Below, one piece after another: positions 1-6,295 of a stretch of 39,967 nt of DNA. Position 1 is the stretch's first letter. Every line of letters begins with the position of its first letter. Origin of the DNA: a virus; the IMG/VR virus record IMGVR_UViG_3300035681_000051, positions 1 through 39,967 of that record; one strand, written 5' to 3'. Both the position numbers and the translations under genes were made by a program. Under the pieces are notes generated by a model. It ran no database searches, was not told the DNA's origin, and was given only the letters and a program-made list of their open reading frames with translations.

Positions 1-139
1 TCACAACCTCAGACGGCTTCAGTGGCTTGCCCTTCTCCGGCTGCAGCTCAAGCATGTCTGCCACCACGTACTTCTTGCCATCGTAGGTGGCGATGACAAG
101 GGCCGAAGAGTCGGACTTGAAGCCAAAGTCGGCCGCAGC
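1..139. repeat. Terminal overlap of the circular contig, left copy
   Basis: Bases 1-139 match 39829-39967. Positions 24-139 are identical. Positions 11, 14 and 23 differ, and all three are third-codon-position changes in terL (Ser, Pro and Pro unchanged). The repeat lies inside a coding gene, so it is best read as assembly overlap of a circular or circularly permuted molecule, not a physical terminal repeat. Confidence 0.85.
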
Positions 140-1078
140 CACGTAACGCTGTAGGTTGTTGTAGTGGGCTGGAAGCGTAAGGTCTGGCACGGTGCAGCTG
201 GTCACGCTGACGGCGTCAAAGAACATTCCGCCAACCATGGCGTCCCGCTCGCAGAAGAACTCACGACGGGCGTTCTCCGGGTCTGACTCCATCTCCTGCC
301 TGACAAGCTCCAGGGTCTCTTGGTCGTCACGTACGAGCGTTGTCGGGGCAATCATGGCCAGGGCAGTGTCCGGTCTCCCGAAGTTCTTCTCCAGGTCCTC
401 TGCCATCATGTTCTCGGTTGGCCATGGCGTGGAGATAAGCATTCCAACGCCGCCGTAAATGAGCCTTGGCTTCAGCGCTCGGTAGATTTCCCTATCGTTC
501 ACCGCGTACTCGCCAGAGTCGCCAGAGTTGAAGAACTCTGCCTCGTCCAGGATGAAGCTGATGATGGTTCTACCACGGGCGCTTACGCCACCCTTGCTGG
601 CGGCAACGGCCTGAATCATCACCAGGCGCCTGTCTGACGGCCTACGAATGGTGATGGAGAACTTGTCCTCAGCGGTCACCAGGGCGTTCAGGTGCTGGTT
701 GTTGCGAATCATCTCGCGAGACATCCCAATGGACAGCTTGGCCGTCTCCTTATCGGGAGCAATCACGAAAACACGTGGAACGTCACCGGGTCCGCACCTA
801 CGAAGGTCTGCGGTCACTGCCTTGTAGATTCCAAAGGCAGAACATAGAGTAGTTTTGCCGCTTCCACGACCAAGTGAGAGCACAATTTTTCTTCTGTGCT
901 TCTTCAGGATTTTGACAGTCTCGTCAAACCCTAGCATCTCCTTTGCAATCGGAATTAACCCGATAGGGAGGTCTGACAGCTGCTCGCCACCAAAGGCAAT
1001 CCTGGCAATCACTTCCTGACCATTGGTCAGTGTGAGCCCTAGAATCTCCTGGCAGAACTCATGAAACCGTATTGACAT
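1..1078 (-). CDS. terL: Terminase large subunit, N-terminal ATPase part (gene split by the contig ends)
   Basis: Packaging motor: its ATPase translocates DNA through the portal and its nuclease cuts concatemers. Reading from ATG at 1078 the frame is open to base 1 and joins, through the terminal overlap, the part at 39290-39967, giving 538 residues, a usual TerL length. Walker A GRGSGKTT lies near residue 70, and Walker B ILDEAEF with its catalytic Glu near residue 177. The first nuclease Asp is in AAADFGFKSD near residue 315. The gene starts just after the tRNA cluster (tRNA-Asn ends at 1102). Head genes follow in the same direction. Confidence 0.95.
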   Translation of the reverse strand, partial: MSIRFHEFCQEILGLTLTNGQEVIARIAFGGEQLSDLPIGLIPIAKEMLGFDETVKILKKHRRKIVLSLGRGSGKTTLCSAFGIYKAVTADLRRCGPGDVPRVFVIAPDKETAKLSIGMSREMIRNNQHLNALVTAEDKFSITIRRPSDRRLVMIQAVAASKGGVSARGRTIISFILDEAEFFNSGDSGEYAVNDREIYRALKPRLIYGGVGMLISTPWPTENMMAEDLEKNFGRPDTALAMIAPTTLVRDDQETLELVRQEMESDPENARREFFCERDAMVGGMFFDAVSVTSCTVPDLTLPAHYNNLQRYVAAADFGFKSDSSALVIATYDGKKYVVADMLELQPEKGKPLKPSEVV

Positions 1079-1101
1079 ATACGGTTGTATACCACACTTT
1101 G

Positions 1102-1173
1102 CTCACGAGGCAGGATTCGGACCTGCATAACCATGGTTAACAGCCATGTGCACTACCATTGTGCTACCCGTGA
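1102..1173 (-). tRNA. tRNA-Asn (GUU)
   Basis: Full cloverleaf: acceptor TCACGGG/CTCGTGA (7 pairs, one G-U), D stem GCAC/GTGC with a GG-containing loop, anticodon arm CATGG-CTGTTAA-CCATG giving anticodon GTT, T arm GCAGG-TCCGAAT-CCTGC, discriminator G. The 3' CCA is not encoded. It is the tRNA closest to terL. Confidence 0.93.
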
Positions 1174-1280
1174 AGGTTGCTTCCCGACCCAAGTTGACGA
1201 ACACCGACCAGGGTGTTCCGTCCGGAAGTGAGGTGTGGACTTTCCCACCAGTCATCAGGTCCCGGCATTGCTTTCGCCAT
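1164..1280 (-). CDS. Possible 38-residue peptide between two tRNAs
   Basis: An open frame from ATG at 1280 to TAG at 1164 fills most of the 146-base gap between tRNA-Pro and tRNA-Asn. Its stop codon falls at tRNA-Asn positions 8-10. The peptide begins MAKAMPGPDDWWESPHL and shows no domain I recognise. No clear ribosome binding site is visible, and overlap with a tRNA argues against it. The gap could simply be spacer. Confidence 0.22.
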   Translation of the reverse strand: MAKAMPGPDDWWESPHLTSGRNTLVGVRQLGSGSNLHG

Positions 1281-1319
1281 GCTTTCTACTTGGTCACCCA
1301 AGTGAGCTTCGGCCTTCGG

Positions 1320-1392
1320 TCAGTGATGTAGGATTTGAACCTACGCAACCCGCTTCCAAAGCGGGGACTCTACCAGGCTGAGCTAATCACTG
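1320..1392 (-). tRNA. tRNA-Pro (UGG)
   Basis: Acceptor CAGTGAT/ATCACTG is fully paired. D stem is GCTC/GAGT. Anticodon arm CCCGC-TTTGGAA-GCGGG gives anticodon TGG. T arm is GTAGG-TTCAAAT-CCTAC, discriminator A, no encoded CCA. Confidence 0.93.
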
Positions 1393-1396
1393 TTGC

Positions 1397-1431
1397 GATT
1401 GCATGGGCACAACTAGGTTTCCCGTGCAATC
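1397..1431. other. 11-bp hairpin between tRNA-Pro and tRNA-Leu
   Basis: GATTGCATGGG and CCCGTGCAATC pair over 11 positions (one is G-U) around a 13-base loop. No T-run follows on either strand, so it is not an intrinsic terminator. It may be a processing signal or a remnant of a tRNA arm. Confidence 0.5.
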
Positions 1432-1433
1432 AG

Positions 1434-1507
1434 TACCGCAAGTAGGATTTGAACCTACACTGTACACGTTCTAAGCGTGCTGTCTCCTGCCATTGGACTA
1501 CTGCGGC
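1434..1507 (-). tRNA. tRNA with Leu anticodon (UAG) but a short variable arm
   Basis: Acceptor GCCGCAG/TTGCGGT pairs with G-U at both ends. Anticodon arm GCACG-CTTAGAA-CGTGT gives anticodon TAG (reads CUA, Leu). T arm GTAGG-TTCAAAT-CCTAC is perfect, discriminator A. The D stem is only about three pairs. The variable region is about five bases, whereas leucine tRNAs normally have a long one, so charging identity is uncertain. Confidence 0.8.
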
Positions 1508-1526
1508 TTGGCCACTTTTGTGGCGG

Positions 1527-1610
1527 TGGGTCGTCCTGGTAACGCTCCAGGCGGGCACATTGTACGACTGCTTTACAGGCAGCCCCGCCTCTTTAGCGGA
1601 CTACCGACCC
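1527..1610 (-). tRNA. Probable tRNA-Tyr (GUA), class II, atypical T loop
   Basis: Acceptor GGGTCG/CGACCC with discriminator A. Anticodon arm GCTGC-CTGTAAA-GCAGT gives GTA. A long variable region contains a GTAC/GTGC stem, as bacterial tRNA-Tyr has. The T stem CCTGG/CCAGG closes a loop AGCGTTA that lacks the usual TTCRA, and the D loop lacks GG. It could be a diverged functional tRNA or a decaying one. Confidence 0.55.
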
Positions 1611-1614
1611 ATTA

Positions 1615-1690
1615 GTATCCTGTCTCTCCAGGCTGCCACGCTAGAATCGCATAGTGCAGACTCGCGTTTAATCTGCTCCATACTGCGTTA
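1615..1690 (-). other. tRNA-like structured segment of uncertain identity
   Basis: Three stacked hairpins in tRNA order lie between the Tyr and Trp candidates: GCAGA/TCTGC (D-like), an anticodon-like arm around GATTCTA, and CCTG-GAGAGA-CAGG in the T-arm place, with AGTAT/ATACT at the ends. The register ATTCTAG would give anticodon TCT (Arg) with U33, but the T arm is non-canonical. Either a degenerate tRNA or another structured RNA. Confidence 0.3.
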
Positions 1691-1700
1691 TTGGGTAAAG

Positions 1701-1777
1701 CACCACCCCAAGGAATTGAACCCTGCTCACTGGTTTTGGAGGCCAGTTAACGCCCAGCGTCGGATGATATTGGTGGC
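1701..1777 (-). tRNA. Probable tRNA-Trp (CCA), irregular D arm
   Basis: Anticodon arm CTGGC-CTCCAAA-ACCAG gives CCA in the typical Trp loop. T arm CAGGG-TTCAATT-CCTTG is good, discriminator G. The 3' acceptor strand GGGTGGT pairs with GCCACCA at six of seven positions. The segment that should form the D arm is too long and instead shows an ACGC/GCGT hairpin, so the exact 5' end is unsure. Upstream, bases 1795-1812 form an AAGCTT palindromic hairpin with no known role. Confidence 0.55.
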
Positions 1778-1845
1778 CGTCTCTCCGAGCTGTCAAGCTT
1801 TTAGTGAAGCTTTTAACATCCAGGATTGGGTACCTGGAACTTCTT

Positions 1846-2238
1846 TTACATCAGCCCGTTTTCTTTTGCGTACGCTTCTAGCCAGTCAGGAATGTCTTTG
1901 TCTACCCTAACTGCTGTTGGGGTCTTGTCAACTCCCTGCGTCTGATTTTTGATTTGCTGAGAAAGTGCGTCAGCTTCCGCTTTCAGCTGTTCGTACGTTT
2001 TCTTTGGCGGAGGCTTTGGGCGAGCTTGCTTCGGGTCAGCCGGTAGAGGTTGAACCTGGGTGCCTCCCATCCCTGGCGTATACAGTCTAGGGTCACGCCT
2101 TGGACCGGTCTGACCAACTGGGTTTCCGTTGTGGTCAAGATACACCTGACCCATCTGGTTCATTCTGATTCTCTCAGAAATGTCCTCAGGGTCACCCGGC
2201 TGCGGGTACATGTTCACAACGCCAGTGTAGTCTGCCAT
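1846..2238 (-). CDS. Proline-rich hypothetical protein (130 aa)
   Basis: Not recognised. The middle third is rich in Pro, Gln and Lys (around residues 55-80). The C-terminal part looks helical (KKTYEQLKAEADALSQQ) and ends IPDWLEAYAKENGLM. It is the last protein gene before the tRNA cluster and terL. It starts 10 bases after the preceding stop with no strong ribosome site. A disordered linker protein or small virion protein is possible, but nothing proves this. Confidence 0.7.
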   Translation of the reverse strand: MADYTGVVNMYPQPGDPEDISERIRMNQMGQVYLDHNGNPVGQTGPRRDPRLYTPGMGGTQVQPLPADPKQARPKPPPKKTYEQLKAEADALSQQIKNQTQGVDKTPTAVRVDKDIPDWLEAYAKENGLM

Positions 2239-2247
2239 GTGGCTATT

Positions 2248-2598
2248 CTACTTCTTTGGCCTAGACGGGTCAAACACCTTGACGCTTCTCAGTGCCCAGC
2301 CAATCTGCTCGTCACGGGCGTCCTGGGAAAGTCCGCTAGGAATGGACACCTTCACGGAATCCTCAAATTCTGGGTCTGACGGCTCAGGGAAAGCCTTGTG
2401 GGTGCACTTCACACGAATCTCAAGGCGAGCTGAGCCCTCGTCAACCAGCTCCACGGAATGCGGCTGCTTGCCGCACGTCATGCAGATGGGCCAATTTGGC
2501 ACCGCTCGCGCCCCAGGTGTCCAGATTCCCCTCTTTTCATAGAGCCTGTCCTTTAGACCCTGCTCACGAATCTGTTCAAGCCAGTCTACCCGTCTCAT
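2248..2598 (-). CDS. Hypothetical protein with CxxC motif (116 aa)
   Basis: I start it at ATG 2598, which has AAGGAG five bases upstream; an in-frame GTG two codons earlier lacks that spacing. The protein has a CMTC pair near residue 40 and a third Cys-His (KCTH) near residue 65, suggesting a small zinc-binding fold. Family unknown. It overlaps the upstream 52-aa gene by 23 bases, consistent with translational coupling. Confidence 0.75.
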   Translation of the reverse strand: MRRVDWLEQIREQGLKDRLYEKRGIWTPGARAVPNWPICMTCGKQPHSVELVDEGSARLEIRVKCTHKAFPEPSDPEFEDSVKVSIPSGLSQDARDEQIGWALRSVKVFDPSRPKK

Positions 2599-2734
2599 AG
2601 ACACTCCTTTCTAGTCCGGCCCAGTGTAGCATCACGTACAGAAGCACTGCCTCTGCGTAGGAGGCGTCAGATGGCTTGTCCAGCCCAAGCTCTGCAGCCC
2701 TGATGAACGGAAGAAGAACCCCCGCCCTTCTCAT
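2576..2734 (-). CDS. Small hypothetical protein (52 aa)
   Basis: A short frame starting at an ATGA overlap with the stop of the preceding gene and ending inside the next gene. The product begins MRRAGVLLPFIRAAELGL and is helical with hydrophobic stretches but no clear membrane span. No family is recognised. The gapless fit between neighbours is the main support. Confidence 0.6.
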   Translation of the reverse strand: MRRAGVLLPFIRAAELGLDKPSDASYAEAVLLYVMLHWAGLERSVYETGRLA

Positions 2735-3009
2735 CCTGCCGCCTTCAGCTGTACAACCTTGTCTTCCGGCTGAATTGAAATAACCGCAGACAGCGGCACA
2801 AGGAACGTCTTCGGTTCATCCGAGCCAGGCTGCTTGCCGGTGATACCAACCAGACCACGGTACAGTCCGCCAGTGTACACGGTGATGGTTACGCTGTTGT
2901 TCTGCTTGGTGTTGATGCCCTTCATTCCGGTTCCGAAGAGAGAGACGTTGTCGGAGAACGTCACCGCCTTCGCCTGGAAGCTATTTTCCTGCTTTTCTGT
3001 GCTTGCCAT
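2731..3009 (-). CDS. Hypothetical protein (92 aa)
   Basis: The composition suggests a beta-rich fold: alternating residues in SVTITVYTGGLYRGLVGITG near the middle and FLVPLSAVISIQ toward the end. A small OB- or SH3-like barrel is possible but unproven. It overlaps the upstream gene by 29 bases and shares an ATGA junction with the downstream one. Confidence 0.75.
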   Translation of the reverse strand: MASTEKQENSFQAKAVTFSDNVSLFGTGMKGINTKQNNSVTITVYTGGLYRGLVGITGKQPGSDEPKTFLVPLSAVISIQPEDKVVQLKAAG

Positions 3010-3256
3010 TTTCGTCTACCTCAGTGTTGAATCCGCGCAGAATAGCGCAAACCATCTTGTTTGTTGGAGTAAGCCCGGTTCCGGTCTTTGGAACCGGTGT
3101 GAATGTCCACGACTTCCGAAGGAGCCACTTCTGGTTCTGTCGGTGACCTGGCTTCAGGATTTTGCTGATGTGCATGAAGGCAAGCGCCAGAGCGTCTAGG
3201 CCCTGGCGAGGCGTCATCTCTACAAGTTGATACTGCAGTTCGTCTCTCATTTTCAT
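2981..3256 (-). CDS. Hypothetical protein (91 aa)
   Basis: Basic protein beginning MKMRDELQYQLVEM with a helical first half and a Lys/Arg-rich C-terminus (GKHRKAGK). Not recognised. Its ATGA start overlaps the stop of the GNAT-like gene, so it is probably co-translated with it. Confidence 0.7.
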   Translation of the reverse strand: MKMRDELQYQLVEMTPRQGLDALALAFMHISKILKPGHRQNQKWLLRKSWTFTPVPKTGTGLTPTNKMVCAILRGFNTEVDENGKHRKAGK

Positions 3257-3705
3257 GCTCCTACTGACGCCGCTAGCGTCGGGTCAAACTTCCATCCTTC
3301 GGGCTGGTGCCTGTTGGGCCACGGAAAAGCGTGAGTGAGGTTCTGTCCGAAGAGCTTTTCCGAGATTTCTGTTCCGATTCTGTGCCCTCTGATTTCTGGA
3401 CGTACATACACATAGTACAGGAAGCATCCGCGACCGCACGCCCAAGCGTGAACCGTGTACCCATCCTCAGACATAAGTCCATAAGCGTTACCATTATCCA
3501 GAATCCTTTCCACTGCGTCCGGTAATGAGTCCAAGGAGGTCCTTTGGCTCAGGCCACACGTCATCTTCCTCAGTTTCGCCTGAGCCGACCGAATCCACGT
3601 TGCCAGCACCAAGTTGCGGTGCTCGGAAGTAATTGGCTTCAGTTGGAGGGTGACGCCAGCCAAACTGCAAGATGTATCCGAATGCCATTCCAAAGTTTTT
3701 TGCAC
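3253..3705 (-). CDS. GNAT-like acetyltransferase (150 aa)
   Basis: The fold pattern of small phage GNAT proteins is visible. An N-terminal strand-helix (LQLKPITSEHRNLVLATW) is followed by central strands (AYGLMSEDGYTVHAWACG, FLYYVYVRPEIRG). The stretch RPEIRGHRIGTEISEKL resembles the acetyl-CoA pyrophosphate loop (R/Q-x-x-G-x-G/A) and following helix. Such proteins usually acetylate amines; the substrate here is unknown. The start is GTG at 3705, with GAGGAG seven bases upstream. An overlapping frame at 3494-3775 is judged a shadow. Confidence 0.65.
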   Translation of the reverse strand: MQKTLEWHSDTSCSLAGVTLQLKPITSEHRNLVLATWIRSAQAKLRKMTCGLSQRTSLDSLPDAVERILDNGNAYGLMSEDGYTVHAWACGRGCFLYYVYVRPEIRGHRIGTEISEKLFGQNLTHAFPWPNRHQPEGWKFDPTLAASVGA

Positions 3706-3726
3706 GTCGGTGCTCCTCTTCGCTTG

Positions 3727-4293
3727 TCACTTGAACTCCCTCGGTACGGGACCCTTGAATCCCTTTTTCTTCCACCGCAGGAAGCGCTGCCGCTCCCTAT
3801 CCTTGAAACCTGCGTAGTTTTCGGAAATCTTTTCTGCCGCGTCTCCTACCGGAAGGCTTGCCAGTGCCTCCCATGTACTTAGGCCCCCGGTGATTGTCAG
3901 AACTAGGTCTGGCTTCAGTCCGGGGCTTGTGGGTTTTACCGATATGGAGTGCGGAATGTCCAGGGTTTTCAGTGCCACCTTCAGCCTTGCGATGATGTCA
4001 CCGTGAGGAGAGATGAAGCTTGTGTACCGGAACCCTGTCTTGGAATATCTAGGCACCATTCCGATGATGTCAATGCATGCCGCTACGTATCCACGAGCTT
4101 CAGCCTTGCCGAACTTGGAGCCGAGAGTTTCCTCTAGCCCTCCGCCTACAGCCAGAGCAAAGCATCTCGGGTGCCACATGTCACAGCCAGGTTCGTATCT
4201 GCCACCAGCAAACACGCTGGAGCCAGGCTTGCCACAGTGTGAGCACTGTAGTAGTTGGTCGGATGGTGTGGTTCCGTCTAGTTGGTCGGTCAT
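3727..4293 (-). CDS. Zinc-finger protein with degenerate LAGLIDADG-like segment (188 aa)
   Basis: The N-terminus carries a Cys/His cluster (C17-x2-C20, C37, H41, C44), likely a zinc finger. Residues 70-78 read VAACIDIIG, followed by a strand and helix pattern (YTSFISPHGDIIARLKVALK, then a beta stretch VLTITGG) resembling a single LAGLIDADG homing endonuclease repeat. The acidic residue normally just before the last Gly is Ile, so cleavage activity is doubtful. The C-terminus is very basic. Likely DNA binding (inference). Confidence 0.6.
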   Translation of the reverse strand: MTDQLDGTTPSDQLLQCSHCGKPGSSVFAGGRYEPGCDMWHPRCFALAVGGGLEETLGSKFGKAEARGYVAACIDIIGMVPRYSKTGFRYTSFISPHGDIIARLKVALKTLDIPHSISVKPTSPGLKPDLVLTITGGLSTWEALASLPVGDAAEKISENYAGFKDRERQRFLRWKKKGFKGPVPREFK

Positions 4294-4692
4294 TTATTCT
4301 CCTTCCTGCGCACGGGCGAGCTGCGCGGCGAGGGCGTCGCGCTCGGCAGTCATTGCGTCCAGCTTGTGCTCTGCGTTCACCGCGTCCGTGCGGTATTCCT
4401 CACACTTCTCGGTGAGCTTTTTCACGAGACCAAGATTGTAGTCACGCCCTTGCCGTTCATCTTCAACGATGGACTTGAGCTTCTCAACCTCGGCGCGGAG
4501 CTTGGCAATGGTTGGATTGCTTGGAACGATGCGAACCACTCTAAGATGGGGGTCCTTTCCGGCGGTAATGTACGCATGGTCTCGCATAAATACGCGAGCA
4601 TGTGTCCTGTCCGTAAAGACCCAACCGGTACCCATGAGCGTTACGTATCGTTCTCCGCCAACCTCGCGAACCAGATATCGTTCTTCCATCAT
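4294..4692 (-). CDS. Hypothetical protein with C-terminal coiled coil (132 aa)
   Basis: The N-terminal 55 residues look like a small beta-rich domain. Residues about 60-130 form a long heptad-like helix (KLRAEVEKLKSIVEDERQG and EHKLDAMTAERDALAAQLA), so it is probably oligomeric. The start is ATGATG overlapping the upstream stop; either Met could be used. The gene ends one base before the downstream start. Confidence 0.75.
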   Translation of the reverse strand: MMEERYLVREVGGERYVTLMGTGWVFTDRTHARVFMRDHAYITAGKDPHLRVVRIVPSNPTIAKLRAEVEKLKSIVEDERQGRDYNLGLVKKLTEKCEEYRTDAVNAEHKLDAMTAERDALAAQLARAQEGE

Positions 4693-4898
4693 GTTCCAGG
4701 TGCCGTCCTTCCTTCAAAGTATTCGTACTGCTCGTCATGAGGCGGTAGATGCATCAATAGCCCGCTGTTTGCTGGTGCAGTGTGTGATTGCTTACACTGG
4801 ATTAGGAATCCAACCAGCTTTCTGAAAGCGTCTTTCCGGTTGTTGCCGTAGATTCTCAGGTTGCCCCATGCGTAGCGTTTCAAGTGTGACCCGCCCAT
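4689..4898 (-). CDS. Hypothetical protein (69 aa)
   Basis: Short basic protein beginning MGGSHLKRYAWGNLRIYG. Not recognised. It overlaps the previous gene by 19 bases and the next by an ATGA-type junction. Support comes mainly from tight packing in the operon. Confidence 0.6.
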   Translation of the reverse strand: MGGSHLKRYAWGNLRIYGNNRKDAFRKLVGFLIQCKQSHTAPANSGLLMHLPPHDEQYEYFEGRTAPGT

Positions 4899-5068
4899 CC
4901 GATGGAGTGCTTCACTCCAGTTTGCTTTGTAAGCTCCCTGGCCAATGCCTGAGCGCTCTCCCGCTTACCTTCCACAATCTCCCCAGACTTCACGTCCCGG
5001 GAAGGACCTACGTACCACTTGTCTTTGGTCTGGTACGGCTTACGAACGAACTCGTGCTTGTCAATCAC
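4880..5068 (-). CDS. Hypothetical protein (62 aa), GTG start
   Basis: The start is a GTG in a GTGA overlap with the stop of the small membrane protein gene. The product (MIDKHEFVRKPYQTKDKWYV start) has a strand-strand-helix look (KWYVGPSRDVKSGEIVEG, then a helix), reminiscent of double-stranded RNA/DNA-binding or ribosomal-type folds. No family is assigned. Confidence 0.6.
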   Translation of the reverse strand: MIDKHEFVRKPYQTKDKWYVGPSRDVKSGEIVEGKRESAQALARELTKQTGVKHSIGWAGHT

Positions 5069-5169
5069 TTGGTAGCCTCACTCAGTAGGAAACCGATTAC
5101 ATGCCCAGTTACAGCTGCAGCTACACCAATGATGCAGCCTGCCATGATGCCCTTGTACAGCTCACTCAT
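5065..5169 (-). CDS. Tiny membrane protein (34 aa)
   Basis: Begins MSELYKGIMAG and is dominated by one Gly/Ala-rich hydrophobic helix (residues 9-29), predicted to span the membrane. Its ATG overlaps the stop of the upstream gene and its stop overlaps the GTG of the next, so it sits exactly in the operon frame. Function unknown. It lies far from the lysis region. Confidence 0.6.
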   Translation of the reverse strand: MSELYKGIMAGCIIGVAAAVTGHVIGFLLSEATK

Positions 5170-5488
5170 CGTCTTTCAGCTCAATGGTTTCTGTTTTCTG
5201 GAACTTGCCAGCCAGGTTCTTGGCTGCGTCTACGTAAGGTTTGGACATCTTTTCGTAACTAGTCAACCCCGAGGCCACTGCGTTTGCGTACGAATTTCCG
5301 ATTTTCGTAGACCTTACGGCACCTTCAATGGCTGCATTATTTTTCTTCTGGTCCATCAGCCGCTCTACCGTGGGGTAGTGCTTGGTTGTTGGCGGAAGTT
5401 CAGCGTTGTTGGCGCCCGGAACCACCTGGTTCATGCGAGCGTAAACCTCGCGAGCTGCAGCGATTAGCTTGTCCCTGAAGTCACCCAT
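5162..5488 (-). CDS. Hypothetical helical protein (108 aa)
   Basis: Begins MGDFRDKLIAAAREVYAR and ends with an acidic DDE. Predicted largely helical. The start overlaps the upstream TGA (TGATG). It follows the candidate small terminase gene. No domain is recognised. Confidence 0.7.
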   Translation of the reverse strand: MGDFRDKLIAAAREVYARMNQVVPGANNAELPPTTKHYPTVERLMDQKKNNAAIEGAVRSTKIGNSYANAVASGLTSYEKMSKPYVDAAKNLAGKFQKTETIELKDDE

Positions 5489-5973
5489 CACTCGTCATCC
5501 TCGTCCTGGTCATCTCCAGATTCTAGCAGGCGAGCTGGTTCAGTGGGAGGTCTGCCTCTCTCTCTTTCCCATGGCAGAGGCCCAGCTGCAGCCTTAGCTC
5601 TGGACAGGCTCAGTTCTCTACCGGCCTGCTCCCAAGCCGCCTGCTCCGACTGTCTGGCGTCCGTAGCAAGCTTGCTAGCGAGCTTTGCTAGCTCGGGTAC
5701 ACCAGTGATAGCGAACTGAGTGAAGAGGTGTCTGGAGGCAGCCAGCTGCATGGAAGCGCTATTCAGCATGTTCATCACACCGGCAGACAGCTCGGTTCCG
5801 AACTGCTCACGAAGCTCCCTCTCTCTGGCGACCTTGAAGCGCTTGGCGGAGACAATGGACGGCTTCATCTCAGAGGATTCAGTTACCTCTCGGCTGATAC
5901 CGTACGTCAGTCCACGGGAGCGCCTGGTGGCCTTCACAATGGCCTCTGTAACGTTGTCGTATTTCTCCTTCAC
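5488..5973 (-). CDS. Helical protein with acidic tail; possible small terminase (161 aa)
   Basis: Basic N-terminus, long central helices (residues about 45-125) and a strongly acidic C-terminus (GDDQDEDDE). Size and helical build are compatible with a terminase small subunit, and no other TerS candidate is obvious, but no helix-turn-helix is clear and it is several genes from terL. It begins with an ATGA overlap. Treat the terminase idea as inference. Confidence 0.5.
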   Translation of the reverse strand: MKEKYDNVTEAIVKATRRSRGLTYGISREVTESSEMKPSIVSAKRFKVARERELREQFGTELSAGVMNMLNSASMQLAASRHLFTQFAITGVPELAKLASKLATDARQSEQAAWEQAGRELSLSRAKAAAGPLPWERERGRPPTEPARLLESGDDQDEDDE

Positions 5974-6233
5974 AGCTCGTCTCCGTTCTCTTGTGGGTGA
6001 AGGTGCTCCGCTATCTCACCTTTACATCTGTTTAGCCCAGCACGCACACAGTATGCGGTAAATGGTGCCGACATGTTCTCTGCGAACAGCCTCCCAATCC
6101 AGTCCGCCCAGTCAGCGTCATCCGGACATGTCTCTTCAACAACGTCTTCCCACCCAATACTAAACATGGTGCTTCGCATGGCATTCATCCTGACCATTCC
6201 GGTACCGTTTGCAACAAATACCTGCACACCCAC
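5970..6233 (-). CDS. Hypothetical protein (87 aa), first gene of the left operon
   Basis: Acidic protein with WEDVVEETCPDDADWADW near the middle. The start is uncertain: GTG at 6233 or an internal ATG about 12-15 codons in. It is the first minus-strand gene after the 740-base intergenic block holding the plus-strand RNA and the sigma-54-like array, so its transcript probably begins there. Confidence 0.55.
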   Translation of the reverse strand: MGVQVFVANGTGMVRMNAMRSTMFSIGWEDVVEETCPDDADWADWIGRLFAENMSAPFTAYCVRAGLNRCKGEIAEHLHPQENGDEL

Positions 6234-6280
6234 ATGTCGGAGAAAAGTGAATCTACCCTCTATCTATTTTTGGCGAAATA

Positions 6281-6289
6281 TGGTACAAT
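6281..6289 (+). promoter_or_regulatory. Extended -10 promoter on the plus strand
   Basis: TGGTACAAT matches the extended -10 (TGn plus TACAAT). The -35 about 17 bases upstream (TATCTA) is weak, which is tolerated for extended -10 promoters. It reads away from all protein genes and toward the terminator at 6482-6509. Confidence 0.6.
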
Positions 6290-6295
6290 CTAATT

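Noticed and set aside
1-139. Physical direct terminal repeat, as in T7-like genomes
   Set aside because: The repeat falls inside terL coding sequence and shows synonymous differences, which fits assembly overlap of a circular molecule better.
1795-1812. AAGCTT-loop-AAGCTT hairpin as a terminator or tRNA anticodon arm
   Set aside because: The minus strand has no T-run after it, and the loop does not give U33. The plus strand has only a short T stretch.
1449-1910. Plus-strand open frame of 153 codons across the tRNA cluster
   Set aside because: It runs antisense through several tRNAs and the end of a real gene; composition is not protein-like.
3494-3775. Minus-strand open frame of 93 codons overlapping the GNAT-like gene
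   Set aside because: It overlaps the GNAT-like frame by over 200 bases. The GNAT frame has a good ribosome site and recognisable fold, so this is a shadow.
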